A stretch of 64,000 bases of DNA from NCBI RefSeq assembly GCF_014649735.1, contig NZ_BMTP01000006.1, positions 310,001 through 374,000 of the forward strand, given 5' to 3'. This DNA comes from Streptomyces lavendofoliae (GTDB lineage Bacteria > Actinomycetota > Actinomycetes > Streptomycetales > Streptomycetaceae). The notes beneath the pieces were generated by a model. The model was given only the letters and a program-made list of their open reading frames with translations, was not told the DNA's origin and made no database searches. Below are positions 51,150-59,618 of the stretch, piece by piece; the stretch's first letter is position 1; each line of letters begins with the position of its first letter. The translations under genes were made by a program, and so were the position numbers.

Positions 51150-51195
51150 ATCCCTTCATGCGGAAAGGAATGCTTTCTTCCGCTTCCAGTGGAAC
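51150..51195 (-). promoter_or_regulatory. 46-bp conserved leader of peptide copy 1
   Basis: Duplicate of the element at 50684-50729, located 7 bases before the start codon. Same TTCCACTGGAA palindrome and CATTCCTTTCC element. Its conservation in non-coding DNA suggests function in RNA or protein binding. Confidence 0.7.
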
Positions 51196-51232
51196 GCAGT
51201 CCACCGTCCGGCGCAAATGGCGAAACCAACGA

Positions 51233-51351
51233 TTTGTGGTACAAACATCCACTTCCGGTTCTCGGTTGCGGGCGCATGGCCCGCAGGTCGCCCGTCTGCC
51301 CATCCCGGATGGCGCAACCGCCAGGATTGCCCATTAGATGGTGCAAACCGC
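51233..51351. promoter_or_regulatory. Divergent control region of the peptide operon
   Basis: AT-richer spacer between peptide copy 1 and the membrane protein. It has an inverted repeat TTTGT-GGT-ACAAA (51233-51245) and two copies of a GATGG(C/T)GCAA(A)CCGC motif (51308-51321 and 51337-51351, 29 bp apart). These look like regulator sites; the regulator is not in the window as far as I can tell. Confidence 0.45.
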
Positions 51352-51420
51352 GCGCCCAGTCGGCGCTCGACGACCGACACGGTGTGTGCCTCACCGGAGT
51401 CCGGCGAACGGAGCCACGCC

Positions 51421-53016
51421 ATGACAACCGATGACCCCACAACTCGCCCCGCGGCAGCGGCCCCTGACCGGGCACAGCCGCCCCACCCGCCCGACCGGCC
51501 CGACCGGTCCGGCACCGCCGGCGTGCCCGTCGACGCGGCGCACACCGAGGCGCCGCCGTTCGGCACGGTGCCCGTCGACGTCGCGCACGCCGAGGCCGTA
51601 CGCCTGGGAGCGGCGTCACCCGCGCCGCCCGCGCCACCCGCGGGGACGACGTACGCGAACGGCACGTACACGCACGTGGCACCGTCCGCGGCGCCCGCGG
51701 CGCCCGCCAACGGCGCGCCCACCGACGGGACTTACGCGACGAGCACGCCCGCGAACGGGGCGCACGCGCCCGCCCCGCCGCCCGCGACCAGCGGCGCGGT
51801 GGCCACCGACGGCACCGCCGCGTACGGCGCGCCCGGCGTCCCCGGTACCGCACCGGGTGACGCCGTGTACCGCGAACCCGTGTACCGCGAAGCGCCGCTC
51901 CCGGAGCGCCCCGCCGGAACCGCCGGCGACGACGCCGCGCCCGACCACGCCACGCCCGCCGACGCGGCCTCCGACGACGGTACGGCCGCCGCCGACGGTG
52001 CGGTCGGTGACGCGACGCCAGGTGACCCGGCGGCCTCCGACGCGGCGCCCCCCGACACCGCCTCCGCCGTCGCGGTCGACGCCGCGCTGGTGGACGCCGT
52101 ACTCGGGGAGGCGGCGGGTACCGGAGCCGACGACGAGGACGGCGACGAGCGCATACGGACCCTCATCTGGACGGCGGCCACCTACCGCCCGCTGGAGGAG
52201 GTCGCCGCACTGGTGACCCAGCTGAAGAACACCAACGCCGTGGACAGCCCCGCCGACGAGGCGCTGCGCGCCGCCGCGGTCGCCCGGCCCCTGGATGAGG
52301 TGCGGCAGCTGGTCGCGATGCTCAACGCGGCCGGCCACACGCTCGACGACAGCGACACCACACTGCGTGCCGCGGCCGTCGGCAGGCCCATCGAGGACGT
52401 CGTGCAGCTGGTCAGCATCCTCGGCTCCGCCGACGGCACGCAACCGCCGGTGGCACCGGGCGCCACGCCCGGCACGACGGCCGGGTCGCCCGTGTCCGCA
52501 CCCCTGCCGTCGGTTCCCGAGAACCCGCACGTCCGCCCGCCCCGGTCCCTCGCGGGCGCTGCGGCACCGGTGAAGGAGACCAAGGTCCTCGACCGCGAGC
52601 CGGCCGCCGGCGACACCGCCCCGTCCTCACGGTCCGGGCTGCGCTGGCCCGCCGCGGCGGGCCTGTTCGCCTGCGGCATCATCCACCTGCCCACGGATTT
52701 CGCCGGTCTGCGGGCCGGCGGCTACGTGGACGCCCTGGCCCTTGTGGTCACCGTGCTCTGCGTGGTGCTCGGCGAATGGCTGATCGTCCGGGACTCGCCC
52801 CGCGTGTGGGGCTTCGCGGCGGCGGCGTCCGTCGGAGTGGTGGCCCTCCACGGGATGGCGGGAAGCAGCGGGTTCGCGTTGCTGAACAGCAGCCTGGGAC
52901 GGTCGTGGGCGTGGTCCGGCGCCGCGGCGGTGACGTGTGCGATGGTCACGGCGCTGCTGGCGGGCTCGGCGCTGCTGCGCAGGCAGAGACAGCCCGACGC
53001 GACCGACGGAGCATGA
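51421..53016 (+). CDS. Large disordered membrane protein with three helical repeats
   Basis: 531 aa. Residues 1-235 are low-complexity, Ala/Pro/Asp/Thr-rich, disordered. Residues about 240-345 contain three degenerate 34-37-aa repeats (TAATYRPLEEVAALVTQLKN; AAVARPLDEVRQLVAMLNA; AAVGRPIEDVVQLVSILGS). After a further linker, four membrane helices follow (about 400-520). The repeats suggest a protein-protein interaction domain on the cytoplasmic side. GGAG lies eight bases before the ATG. Divergent from the peptide operon with a 277-bp shared spacer. Unrecognised function. A perfect terminator follows at 53047. Confidence 0.85.
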   Translation: MTTDDPTTRPAAAAPDRAQPPHPPDRPDRSGTAGVPVDAAHTEAPPFGTVPVDVAHAEAVRLGAASPAPPAPPAGTTYANGTYTHVAPSAAPAAPANGAPTDGTYATSTPANGAHAPAPPPATSGAVATDGTAAYGAPGVPGTAPGDAVYREPVYREAPLPERPAGTAGDDAAPDHATPADAASDDGTAAADGAVGDATPGDPAASDAAPPDTASAVAVDAALVDAVLGEAAGTGADDEDGDERIRTLIWTAATYRPLEEVAALVTQLKNTNAVDSPADEALRAAAVARPLDEVRQLVAMLNAAGHTLDDSDTTLRAAAVGRPIEDVVQLVSILGSADGTQPPVAPGATPGTTAGSPVSAPLPSVPENPHVRPPRSLAGAAAPVKETKVLDREPAAGDTAPSSRSGLRWPAAAGLFACGIIHLPTDFAGLRAGGYVDALALVVTVLCVVLGEWLIVRDSPRVWGFAAAASVGVVALHGMAGSSGFALLNSSLGRSWAWSGAAAVTCAMVTALLAGSALLRRQRQPDATDGA

Positions 53017-53046
53017 CGGGCACCGCCCTCAGCGGGCCGCCGTCGC

Positions 53047-53075
53047 ACGGGAGCCGCTCCACGAGCGGCTCCCGT
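53047..53075 (+). terminator. Hairpin terminator after the membrane protein
   Basis: Perfect 13-bp arms (ACGGGAGCCGCTC and its complement) with a CAC loop, 31 bases after the stop. No T-run. The following spacer to 53341 shows no gene. Confidence 0.8.
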
Positions 53076-53341
53076 CGCCGCGGTCACCGCCTTGACCGCC
53101 GTACGCCTCGACCCGGTCGTCCCGCACCGGCGTGGCGGCCATCGCCCGCGCCGTCACCAACGCCGTGGCCGCTGTCGCTGCGGGGCCGCGCCCCGGTGGA
53201 GGACCGCGGAGCGGCAGCCCATGGCCCCGAGCAGGTCGCGCCGGCCTGCCCACGACCGGTCCCGGCGCTCCGCCGGGCCGTTTCCCCGGCGGGCCGGGAA
53301 GGGAAGCCATGACGTAGCCGACCACCCCGGAAGGGCACCGC

Positions 53342-54706
53342 ATGACGACCTCCGTGCACGGCCCCGAGGAGGAGGCCGCCGGGTCCTCCCCGCCCACCGG
53401 GCCGCCGCGCTCGCGCAGGGCGCTCGTCGCGGGTTCGGTGGGCAACTTCATCGAGTGGTACGAGTTCGGCGTCTACGGCTGCTTCGCCACCGTCATGGCC
53501 GCCACGTTCTTCACCCCGGCGGGCGGAAGTGAGGCGGAGGCCCTGGTCAGGACCTATGCGTCGTTCGCGCTCGCCTTCTTCTTCCGGCCGGTCGGCGCTG
53601 CGCTCTTCGGCCGCCTCGGCGACCGCGCCGGGCGGCGTCCCACCCTGATCCTGGTGGTGCTGCTGATGACGGCCGCGACCACGCTCATCGGATTGCTGCC
53701 GTCGTACGCCACGATCGGCCCCGCGGCGCCCTGGCTGCTGACGCTGCTGCGGATCGTGCAGGGCCTGTCGGCCGGCGGGGAGTTCGGCGGTGCCGTGTCC
53801 CTGATGACGGAGTTCGCCCCGCCCGGCAGGCGCGGGCTCTACGGGGCGTGGCAGTCCTTCACCGTGGCCCTGGGCCTGCTCGGCGGGGCGGGGGTGGCGG
53901 CGGGGCTCGCGACCGTACTGAGCGAGGCGCAGCTCGGGGCGTGGGGGTGGCGGGTGCCGTTCCTGCTGACGCTGCCCATGGGACTGGGCGCGCTGTGGCT
54001 GCGGCTCCGGCTGGAGGAGTCCCCGTCGTTCCGCCGCCGTCCCGGCGCGGCCGGCGACCCGGCGGAGCCGGGGGCGCGGGCGGGGGCCGGGGCGGCGCGC
54101 GCGGACGCGCGGGAGACGGTGCGGGCGATCGCGCTGGGTGTGGGCCGGCTGATGGGCTGGTCGGCGGCCGGCTACACCTTCCTGGTCGTGCTGCCGTCGT
54201 ACCTGCAGAGCGTCCTGGACGCCTCCTTCCGGCAGGCGCTGACCGCCACCGTTCTCGCCAACGCGGGCTTCGCGGCGGCGATCCTCCCGGCGGGCGCGCT
54301 GAGCGACCGGGTGGGGCGGCGCGCGGTGATGGTCTCCGGCGCGGTGGTGGCCGCGCTCGCGGCGTTCCCGCTGCTGTACCTGCTGCGGGACCCGGGGGCG
54401 CCGACGGCCGCCAAGGGCCTCGCCGTGTGCGCCGCCGGCGCGATCGTGGGGCTGCTGGCGGGGCCGGGGCCGGCGATGCTCGCGGAGATGTTCCCCACGC
54501 GGGTCCGGTACACCGGTCTCGGTCTGGCGTACGCGCTCTCCAACGCGGTGTTCTCCGGCTGCGCGGGCCTGATCGTCACCGCGGCCGTCGAACGGACCGG
54601 GAACGCGGACGTCCCCGCGTACTACGTGGCCGCCACCTGCGCGGTCAGCGCCCTCGCCCTGGCCGGCCCGCGGGGCGACGACCACCGCCGCGCGCTGCGC
54701 GACTGA
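53342..54706 (+). CDS. MFS transporter, metabolite:H+ symporter (MHS/ShiA-like)
   Basis: 454 aa, 12 helices. GSVGNFIEWYEFGVYGCFA and the FFRPVGAALFGRLGDRAGRR region are diagnostic for the MHS family (ProP, KgtP, ShiA). RIVQGLSAGGEFGGAV and AEMFPTRVRYTGLGLAY are further family motifs. Substrates are typically organic acids, betaines or shikimate. GGAAGGG precedes the ATG. The next gene starts 14 bases after the stop, so both are likely cotranscribed. Confidence 0.9.
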   Translation: MTTSVHGPEEEAAGSSPPTGPPRSRRALVAGSVGNFIEWYEFGVYGCFATVMAATFFTPAGGSEAEALVRTYASFALAFFFRPVGAALFGRLGDRAGRRPTLILVVLLMTAATTLIGLLPSYATIGPAAPWLLTLLRIVQGLSAGGEFGGAVSLMTEFAPPGRRGLYGAWQSFTVALGLLGGAGVAAGLATVLSEAQLGAWGWRVPFLLTLPMGLGALWLRLRLEESPSFRRRPGAAGDPAEPGARAGAGAARADARETVRAIALGVGRLMGWSAAGYTFLVVLPSYLQSVLDASFRQALTATVLANAGFAAAILPAGALSDRVGRRAVMVSGAVVAALAAFPLLYLLRDPGAPTAAKGLAVCAAGAIVGLLAGPGPAMLAEMFPTRVRYTGLGLAYALSNAVFSGCAGLIVTAAVERTGNADVPAYYVAATCAVSALALAGPRGDDHRRALRD

Positions 54707-54720
54707 GGCGGGGAGGGGCC

Positions 54721-55893
54721 GTGCGGGTCATCGGGCTGATGTCGGGGACGTCGTACGACGCCGCGGACGCCGCGGCGGCCGACCTGTCGCTGGACGGGGA
54801 CACGCTCGTCCTGGCGCCCCTCGGCCTGGTCAGCGAGCCCTGGCCCGGTGAGCTGCGCGCCGCCCTGGCCGCGGCGCTGCCGCCGGCGGCCACCACCATG
54901 GAGGAGGTGTGCCGGCTGGACACCCGCCTGGGCAGGGCGTTCGCGTCCCTCGCCGTACGGGCCGACGCGGAGCTGTGCGGCGGGCGCGCCGACCTGGTGG
55001 CCTCGCACGGGCAGACCGTCCACCACTGGGCCGAGGGCGGCACCGTGCACGGCACCCTCCAGCTCGGCGAGCCGGCCTGGATCGCCGAGGCGACCGGGCG
55101 TCCCGTCGTGTCGGGGTTCCGCACCCGTGACGTCGCCGCCGGCGGGCAGGGCGCGCCGCTGGTCAGCCTCGTGGACGTGCTGTGGCTGCGCGGGCGCGCG
55201 GGCGTGCCGGTGGCCCTGAACCTCGGCGGCATCGCGAATCTCACGGTGGCCGCCGGACCCGGGTCCCCGGCGGCGTTCGACACCGGGCCGGCGAACGCCC
55301 TGACCGACGCGGCCGTGAGCGACCTCACCGGCGGGCGGCGCGGGTACGACGAGGACGGCGCCCTGGCCGGTCGCGGCCGGACCGACGAGGCGCTGCTGCG
55401 GCGGCTGCTGGACGATCCGTACTACGCGCAGCCGCCGCCGAAGAGCACCGGCAAGGAGCGGTTCCACCTGCCCTACCTGCGGGCCGCTCTGGCCGGTCAC
55501 GAGACGCTGCCCGCCGAGGACGTCGTGGCCACCCTCACCCGGCTGACGGCGCGTACGGTCGCGGACGCCGCCCGGTCGGTGCGGGCGACCGAGGTGTTCG
55601 CCTCGGGCGGCGGCACCCGCAACCCGGTGCTGATGGCCATGCTGCGTACGGAACTTGGCGGCGTCCCGCTGCGCCGTTCCGACGAGCTGGGCCTGCCGTC
55701 GGCCGCCAAGGAGGCGTACGCCTTCGCGGTGCTCGGGTTCCTCACCGTCCACGGGCTCGCCGGGACGCTCCCCGCGTGCACCGGTGCCCGGCACCCGAGC
55801 GTCCTCGGCTCGATCACACCCGGCCGGCGCGGGCTGCGCCTGCCGGAGCCGGCCACGACGGCGCCCGTACGACTCCGACTGACCACCGATTGA
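54721..55893 (+). CDS. anmK: Anhydro-N-acetylmuramic acid kinase
   Basis: 390-aa AnmK: hydrolyses and phosphorylates 1,6-anhydroMurNAc to MurNAc-6-phosphate in peptidoglycan recycling. IGLMSGTSYDAADAA is the N-terminal ATP-site motif; SHGQTVHH and FRTRDVAAGGQGAPL contain the catalytic Asp region; NLGGIANLT and GTRNPVLMAML follow. GTG start behind GGGGAGGGG. The upstream MHS transporter may import its substrate. No MurQ etherase nearby. Confidence 0.95.
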   Translation: MRVIGLMSGTSYDAADAAAADLSLDGDTLVLAPLGLVSEPWPGELRAALAAALPPAATTMEEVCRLDTRLGRAFASLAVRADAELCGGRADLVASHGQTVHHWAEGGTVHGTLQLGEPAWIAEATGRPVVSGFRTRDVAAGGQGAPLVSLVDVLWLRGRAGVPVALNLGGIANLTVAAGPGSPAAFDTGPANALTDAAVSDLTGGRRGYDEDGALAGRGRTDEALLRRLLDDPYYAQPPPKSTGKERFHLPYLRAALAGHETLPAEDVVATLTRLTARTVADAARSVRATEVFASGGGTRNPVLMAMLRTELGGVPLRRSDELGLPSAAKEAYAFAVLGFLTVHGLAGTLPACTGARHPSVLGSITPGRRGLRLPEPATTAPVRLRLTTD

Positions 55894-55977
55894 CGCCAAT
55901 TCATGCCGAATAGTTTCGACCCCTCCACTTGGGGCGACCCGGAGAGGACGAACCGTTCGACGGATTGGGAGAGTTCC

Positions 55978-56238
55978 ATGAGTGACTGGCGCCAGCAGGC
56001 GTTCTGCCGCGACGAGGACCCCGACCTGTTCTTCCCGATCGGGAACACGGGTCCGGCGGTCCTCCAGGCCGAGGAAGCCAAGACCGTGTGCCGCCGCTGC
56101 CCTGTCCGGGAGCCGTGCCTGGAGTGGGCGCTGGAATCCAGCCAGGAGGCGGGCGTCTGGGGCGCCACCACCGAGGACGAGCGGCGCGCCCTGAAGCGCC
56201 GCCGCGCCGCCCGCCGGGCCGCGCGGGGCACCGGCTGA
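55978..56238 (+). CDS. WhiB-family iron-sulfur regulator (WblE-like)
   Basis: 86-aa Wbl protein. Cluster ligands Cys10, Cys38, Cys41 and Cys47 (CRRCPVREPC). DLFFPIGNTGPA is typical of the WblE group. GVWGATTEDERRAL replaces the usual G(V/I)WGG turn, Ala for the last Gly. C-terminal KRRRAARRAAR is the basic DNA-contact tail. The ATG at 55978 with GGGAGAG upstream gives the usual length; an in-frame ATG at 55903 would add 25 residues. Followed by a long terminator hairpin. Confidence 0.92.
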   Translation: MSDWRQQAFCRDEDPDLFFPIGNTGPAVLQAEEAKTVCRRCPVREPCLEWALESSQEAGVWGATTEDERRALKRRRAARRAARGTG

Positions 56239-56315
56239 GCGGGAAACGCCGCTCGGCGGAGCCGCGCCGCCGCGTGCCTCGGGCCCGGCCGGGAGCCTCC
56301 CGGCACGGGCGTCCC

Positions 56316-56354
56316 CGGAGTGGGCCGTACGCCGACCGCGTACGGCCCACTCCG
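56316..56354 (+). terminator. 17-bp hairpin terminator after the Wbl gene
   Basis: Arms 56316-56332 and 56338-56354 are perfectly complementary, with a 5-nt loop; 77 bases after the stop. Among the strongest hairpins in the window. Confidence 0.8.
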
Positions 56355-56405
56355 CTGTCCGGCCCGGCCCGGGCGCTGACCGCCGCCGCGAGCGGACCGG
56401 GGACC

Positions 56406-56510
56406 CCACCACCCGGCCGGGGCGCGGCAGTGACCCTGGACCCACCACCCGGCCGGGGCGCGGCAGTGACCCTGGACCCACCACCCGGCCGGGGCGCGGT
56501 CGTGACCGTG
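56406..56510. repeat. Three tandem copies of a 36-bp unit
   Basis: Unit begins CCACCACCCGGCCGGGGCGC; copies start at 56406, 56442 and 56478, the first two identical, the third diverging near its end. It lies in the spacer before the sortase gene. Unit length divisible by three, but no convincing gene spans it. Confidence 0.85.
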
Positions 56511-56613
56511 CGCGGCGGAACGGTCGCGGTGCGTCGACAGGTCTACCCATGGCACAGGTGTCCGGTCTACGTTGGTATGACCGTCCCGTCCCGGCCAGCC
56601 GATCCGGAGCCCC

Positions 56614-57357
56614 ATGCCCAGCCCCCGTACCGTCTCCGCCGCGCTCACCGGCGCGCTCGTCGTCGCCCTGGTCGGCTGTGCCACGACGGGCAGCGGCGCC
56701 GCCGAGCGGCCCGCGGCCCCCACGGCCCCGCGCGCGTCCACCGCGCCGGTGGTGGCCGGCCCCGCGCCCGCGGCTCCCCCGGCGCCCTCCCCTCGGCCCA
56801 CGTCACCGGACACGGCCACGCCCGGTGAGACGGCCCACACCCGGGCGGCCGTGCTGGCCATCCCGTCGATCGGCGTCGAGGACCTGCGGGTGGTCCCGTA
56901 CCAGGGGACGACGGACGACCGGCCGGGCACCCTCATCCAGAACCGCGGCGTGGCGGCCAGTCCGTACGGCCCGAAGGGCGGCGTGGGGCCCGGCGAGACC
57001 GGCAACTACCTGGTGACGGCGCACCGCCTGTCCTCCGGCGGCCCGCTGCGCGACCTGCCGGCGCTCGACGTGGGCGACTCGGTCTTCGTGACCTCGGGCG
57101 GCACGGTGCACCAGTACCGGATCACCGCGACCCGCACGACGTCGTTCCGCTCCGCGGACTCGCTCGCCGCACAGCGCGCCGCGGTGCCGGGCAGGCCCGG
57201 CGAGCGGCCGGTGAAGGCGATGATCACGGTGTCCACCTGCGCGACGCCCGAGGACGACGCGGCCGGGAACTTCTGGCGGGACGCCAACGGCAATCCCGAG
57301 CACCGCATCGACAAGATCGGCGTACTGGTGTCATCCCGGAAAGCGCAAGGGCAGTGA
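56614..57357 (+). CDS. Class E/F-like sortase with lipobox
   Basis: 247 aa. The N-terminus (ALTGALVVALVGC) has a signal peptide and lipobox with Cys22, so the protein is probably a lipoprotein rather than having the usual transmembrane anchor. A Pro/Ala/Thr-rich spacer (25-75) follows, then the sortase domain: LAIPSIGVEDLRVVPYQG, catalytic His137 (VTAHR), Cys209 (VSTCA) and Arg231. These are transpeptidases that attach proteins to the wall. No LAxTG-type substrate is seen in the window. Overlaps the P450 gene end by 27 bases (convergent). Confidence 0.87.
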   Translation: MPSPRTVSAALTGALVVALVGCATTGSGAAERPAAPTAPRASTAPVVAGPAPAAPPAPSPRPTSPDTATPGETAHTRAAVLAIPSIGVEDLRVVPYQGTTDDRPGTLIQNRGVAASPYGPKGGVGPGETGNYLVTAHRLSSGGPLRDLPALDVGDSVFVTSGGTVHQYRITATRTTSFRSADSLAAQRAAVPGRPGERPVKAMITVSTCATPEDDAAGNFWRDANGNPEHRIDKIGVLVSSRKAQGQ

Positions 57358-58584
57358 CTTCAGGCCGTTGATGAAATGGGACACCAGCCGCCGGGGCGGG
57401 GCGGCGGGTTCGTAGGGCGGCCAGACGCGCAGCACCTCCTCGTGCAGGATCCGCAGCTGGAGCCGGGCGAAGTGCGCGCCCAGGCAGACGTGCGGGCCGT
57501 CGCCGAACGACACGTGCGGATTGGGCGAACGGCCCAGGTCCAGGCGGTGGGGGTCGGTGAACACCCGCTCGTCGTGGTTGGCCGAGGCGTGCAGGACGAC
57601 CACCTTGTCGCCCCGGCGCACCCGCTGTCCGCGCAGCACGTGGTCCTCGGCGGCCGTGCGGCGGAAGTGCAGCACCGGCGGGTGGACCCGCAGCAGTTCC
57701 TCCACGGCGCCGGCGGGGCCGTACCGGCCGGCGCGCAGCGCCCGCTGCTCCTCGGGGTGGGTGGCGAGCACGTGGAGCCCGCCGGGGGCGGCGCTGCGGA
57801 CGGTGTCGTTCCCGGCGACCGTCAGCAGGAAGAAGAACATCTCCAGCTCCCCGTCGGCGAGGTCCGCGTGCGCGAGGGAGGTGATGACGTCGTCGCCGGG
57901 GTGGTCGCGTTTGTGCGCGGCGAGGTCCCGCGCGTAGCCGAACATCTCCTGGAGCATGGCGGGCGAGCGCGGGTTGACGGGCGTGCCGTCGGGGCCGAGC
58001 ACCGGCGGCTCGTCCGGGTCCTGGTACGCGATGACGCGCTCGGTCCAGGCGAGCAGCAGATGCCGGTCGCTCCGCGGCACGCCCAGCAGGTCGGTGAGGT
58101 TGAGCAGGGCGTACTCGTCGGTGACCGCGCGGACGGCGTCGACGGTGCCGTCCCCGTCGCGGGCGGCGGCGCGGGCGGCGGTGAGCAGCTCCCGGGCCCG
58201 CCCCTCGGCGGCGCCCGCGAAGCGGTCGGTCCGCGCCGGGGTGAACGCGCGGCCGACCAGCCGCCGGAGCCTGCCGTGGGCGGGCGGGTCCTGGTTGAGC
58301 ATCATCCGCCGGATGAACGGCAGGTCGGCCGGGTCGGGGTCGCGGATCTGCGTGGCGCCGAGGAAGGAGGAGTACCGGCGGGCGTCCTTGAGGACCCGGA
58401 CCACGTCGCTGTGCCGGGAGACCGCCCAGAACCCGGGCCCGGCGGGCCAGCCCAGGACCTCGTACTCCTCCTGCCAGGCCACCGGGTGCCGGTCGCGCAG
58501 CTCGCGGTAGGCGTCGTGCGGGATGCCGCGCGCGTACAGCCGGGGGTCGAAGACGTCCGGCACCGGTGGCCGCGGGTCGGTCAC
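57331..58584 (-). CDS. Cytochrome P450
   Basis: 417-aa soluble bacterial P450. Heme Cys367 in FGDGPHVCLGAH; I-helix AGNDT at 257-261; ExxR at 296-299 (EELLRVHPP). LNQDPPAHGRLRRLVGRAFT and NDTVRSA resemble steroid/fatty-acid-type P450s (CYP125/142-like region); this assignment is tentative. GTG start overlapping the hydrolase stop by four bases, so they are coupled. Redox partners not seen. Confidence 0.93.
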   Translation of the reverse strand: MTDPRPPVPDVFDPRLYARGIPHDAYRELRDRHPVAWQEEYEVLGWPAGPGFWAVSRHSDVVRVLKDARRYSSFLGATQIRDPDPADLPFIRRMMLNQDPPAHGRLRRLVGRAFTPARTDRFAGAAEGRARELLTAARAAARDGDGTVDAVRAVTDEYALLNLTDLLGVPRSDRHLLLAWTERVIAYQDPDEPPVLGPDGTPVNPRSPAMLQEMFGYARDLAAHKRDHPGDDVITSLAHADLADGELEMFFFLLTVAGNDTVRSAAPGGLHVLATHPEEQRALRAGRYGPAGAVEELLRVHPPVLHFRRTAAEDHVLRGQRVRRGDKVVVLHASANHDERVFTDPHRLDLGRSPNPHVSFGDGPHVCLGAHFARLQLRILHEEVLRVWPPYEPAAPPRRLVSHFINGLKSLPLRFPG

Positions 58585-59357
58585 CGGGGACCGTCTTCGC
58601 GCAGGAAGTCCTCGACGACCCGGACGAGTTCCAGGGGCGTCTCGTCCATCGCGTAGTGGCCGGCGCGCGGCAGCTCGGTGACCCGGCCCGCGGGGTAGCA
58701 GCGCAGCCAGGTGCGGCGCATCAGCTCGGCGCCGAGCGCCGGATCGAGCGCCCCGACCACCGCGAGGGCGGGTACGTCGCGGCCGGCGACCTCGGCGTGG
58801 AAGTCCTCGCGCGCCCAGGAGTCGAGCCAGGCGCGGAACGCCGTGGCGTCGCTGCGGTCCAGGGAGCGGCGGACCATGCGGTCGAGCCAGGCGTCCGGCC
58901 GGATCCCGCCGGTGGTGAAGTCGAGGATGGCGCGGCGGTTGCCGGGTTCCCCGGCGGCCCCGGCGAACAGGTCCCACTGCTCGGGCGGCATGAGCAGCCC
59001 GCCCGCCGGGACCGGCGAGATCCCGACGAGCCTGCGGACCCGGTCCGGCGCGGCGGCCAGGACGCGCTGGGCGACGCTGCCGCCCATGGAGTGCCCGACG
59101 ACGGAGAACCGCTCCCAGCCGAGCCGGTCGGCGAGGGCGAGCAGGTCCTCGGCCGCCCGGGTGGTGGTGTACGGACCGGGAGCGCCCTTCGCCTCGCCGT
59201 AGCCGCGCAGGTCCACGACGGCGTAGCCGAGGGCGTCGCCGTCGAGGTCGGCGAGGACGGGCGCGTAGGCGGTGCGATCGGCGAACCAGCCGTGGACGGC
59301 GAAGACGTGGTGGGGACCGTCGCCGATCCGCTGGTGGGGCAGGAGGAAGGGTGCCAC
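58581..59357 (-). CDS. Alpha/beta hydrolase
   Basis: 258 aa. HGWFADRTAY oxyanion motif, nucleophile in GHSMGGS (about residue 94), catalytic Asp in VVGALDPALG, His in RAGHYAMDE. Epoxide-hydrolase/haloalkane-dehalogenase-like or esterase. GTG start with GGAG six bases before. Coupled to the P450, so it may act on the oxidised product. Confidence 0.9.
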   Translation of the reverse strand: MAPFLLPHQRIGDGPHHVFAVHGWFADRTAYAPVLADLDGDALGYAVVDLRGYGEAKGAPGPYTTTRAAEDLLALADRLGWERFSVVGHSMGGSVAQRVLAAAPDRVRRLVGISPVPAGGLLMPPEQWDLFAGAAGEPGNRRAILDFTTGGIRPDAWLDRMVRRSLDRSDATAFRAWLDSWAREDFHAEVAGRDVPALAVVGALDPALGAELMRRTWLRCYPAGRVTELPRAGHYAMDETPLELVRVVEDFLREDGPR

Positions 59358-59562
59358 GGGCGCTCCGTTCGGGAGGGACGGCCGGTCGCGTTCACCTTGG
59401 CCCGCCGTCGGCCGGGCCACAAGACCGCCCGCCCCGTGGGCGGTGTGCCGGCGCACCCCGTGGGCGCGGGCGCCGGCGCTCACGCCCCGCCGGGGTCCGG
59501 GGTGGTGAGCGGCAGGGCGCGGCAGGCGGGCGGGCGGGCGGGGGAGCCGGCCGGCGCGGGGA

Positions 59563-59618
59563 GCGGTGTGGGCTACCGGGAGCGCTGTCGGCCACCGGGG
59601 GCGGTGTGGGCTACCGGG
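59563..59618. repeat. 18-bp direct repeat in the hydrolase-ligase spacer
   Basis: GCGGTGTGGGCTACCGGG occurs exactly at 59563-59580 and 59601-59618, with degenerate copies around them; the second overlaps the stop of the acyl-CoA ligase gene. The rest of the spacer 59358-59610 shows no gene. Confidence 0.65.

Noticed and set aside
53017..53341. A 98-codon plus-strand frame before the MHS transporter
   Set aside because: It runs through the perfect terminator hairpin, has no ribosome site and only low-complexity Arg/Pro content.
56406..56510. CRISPR array
   Set aside because: Repeats are contiguous with no spacers, and no cas genes are present.
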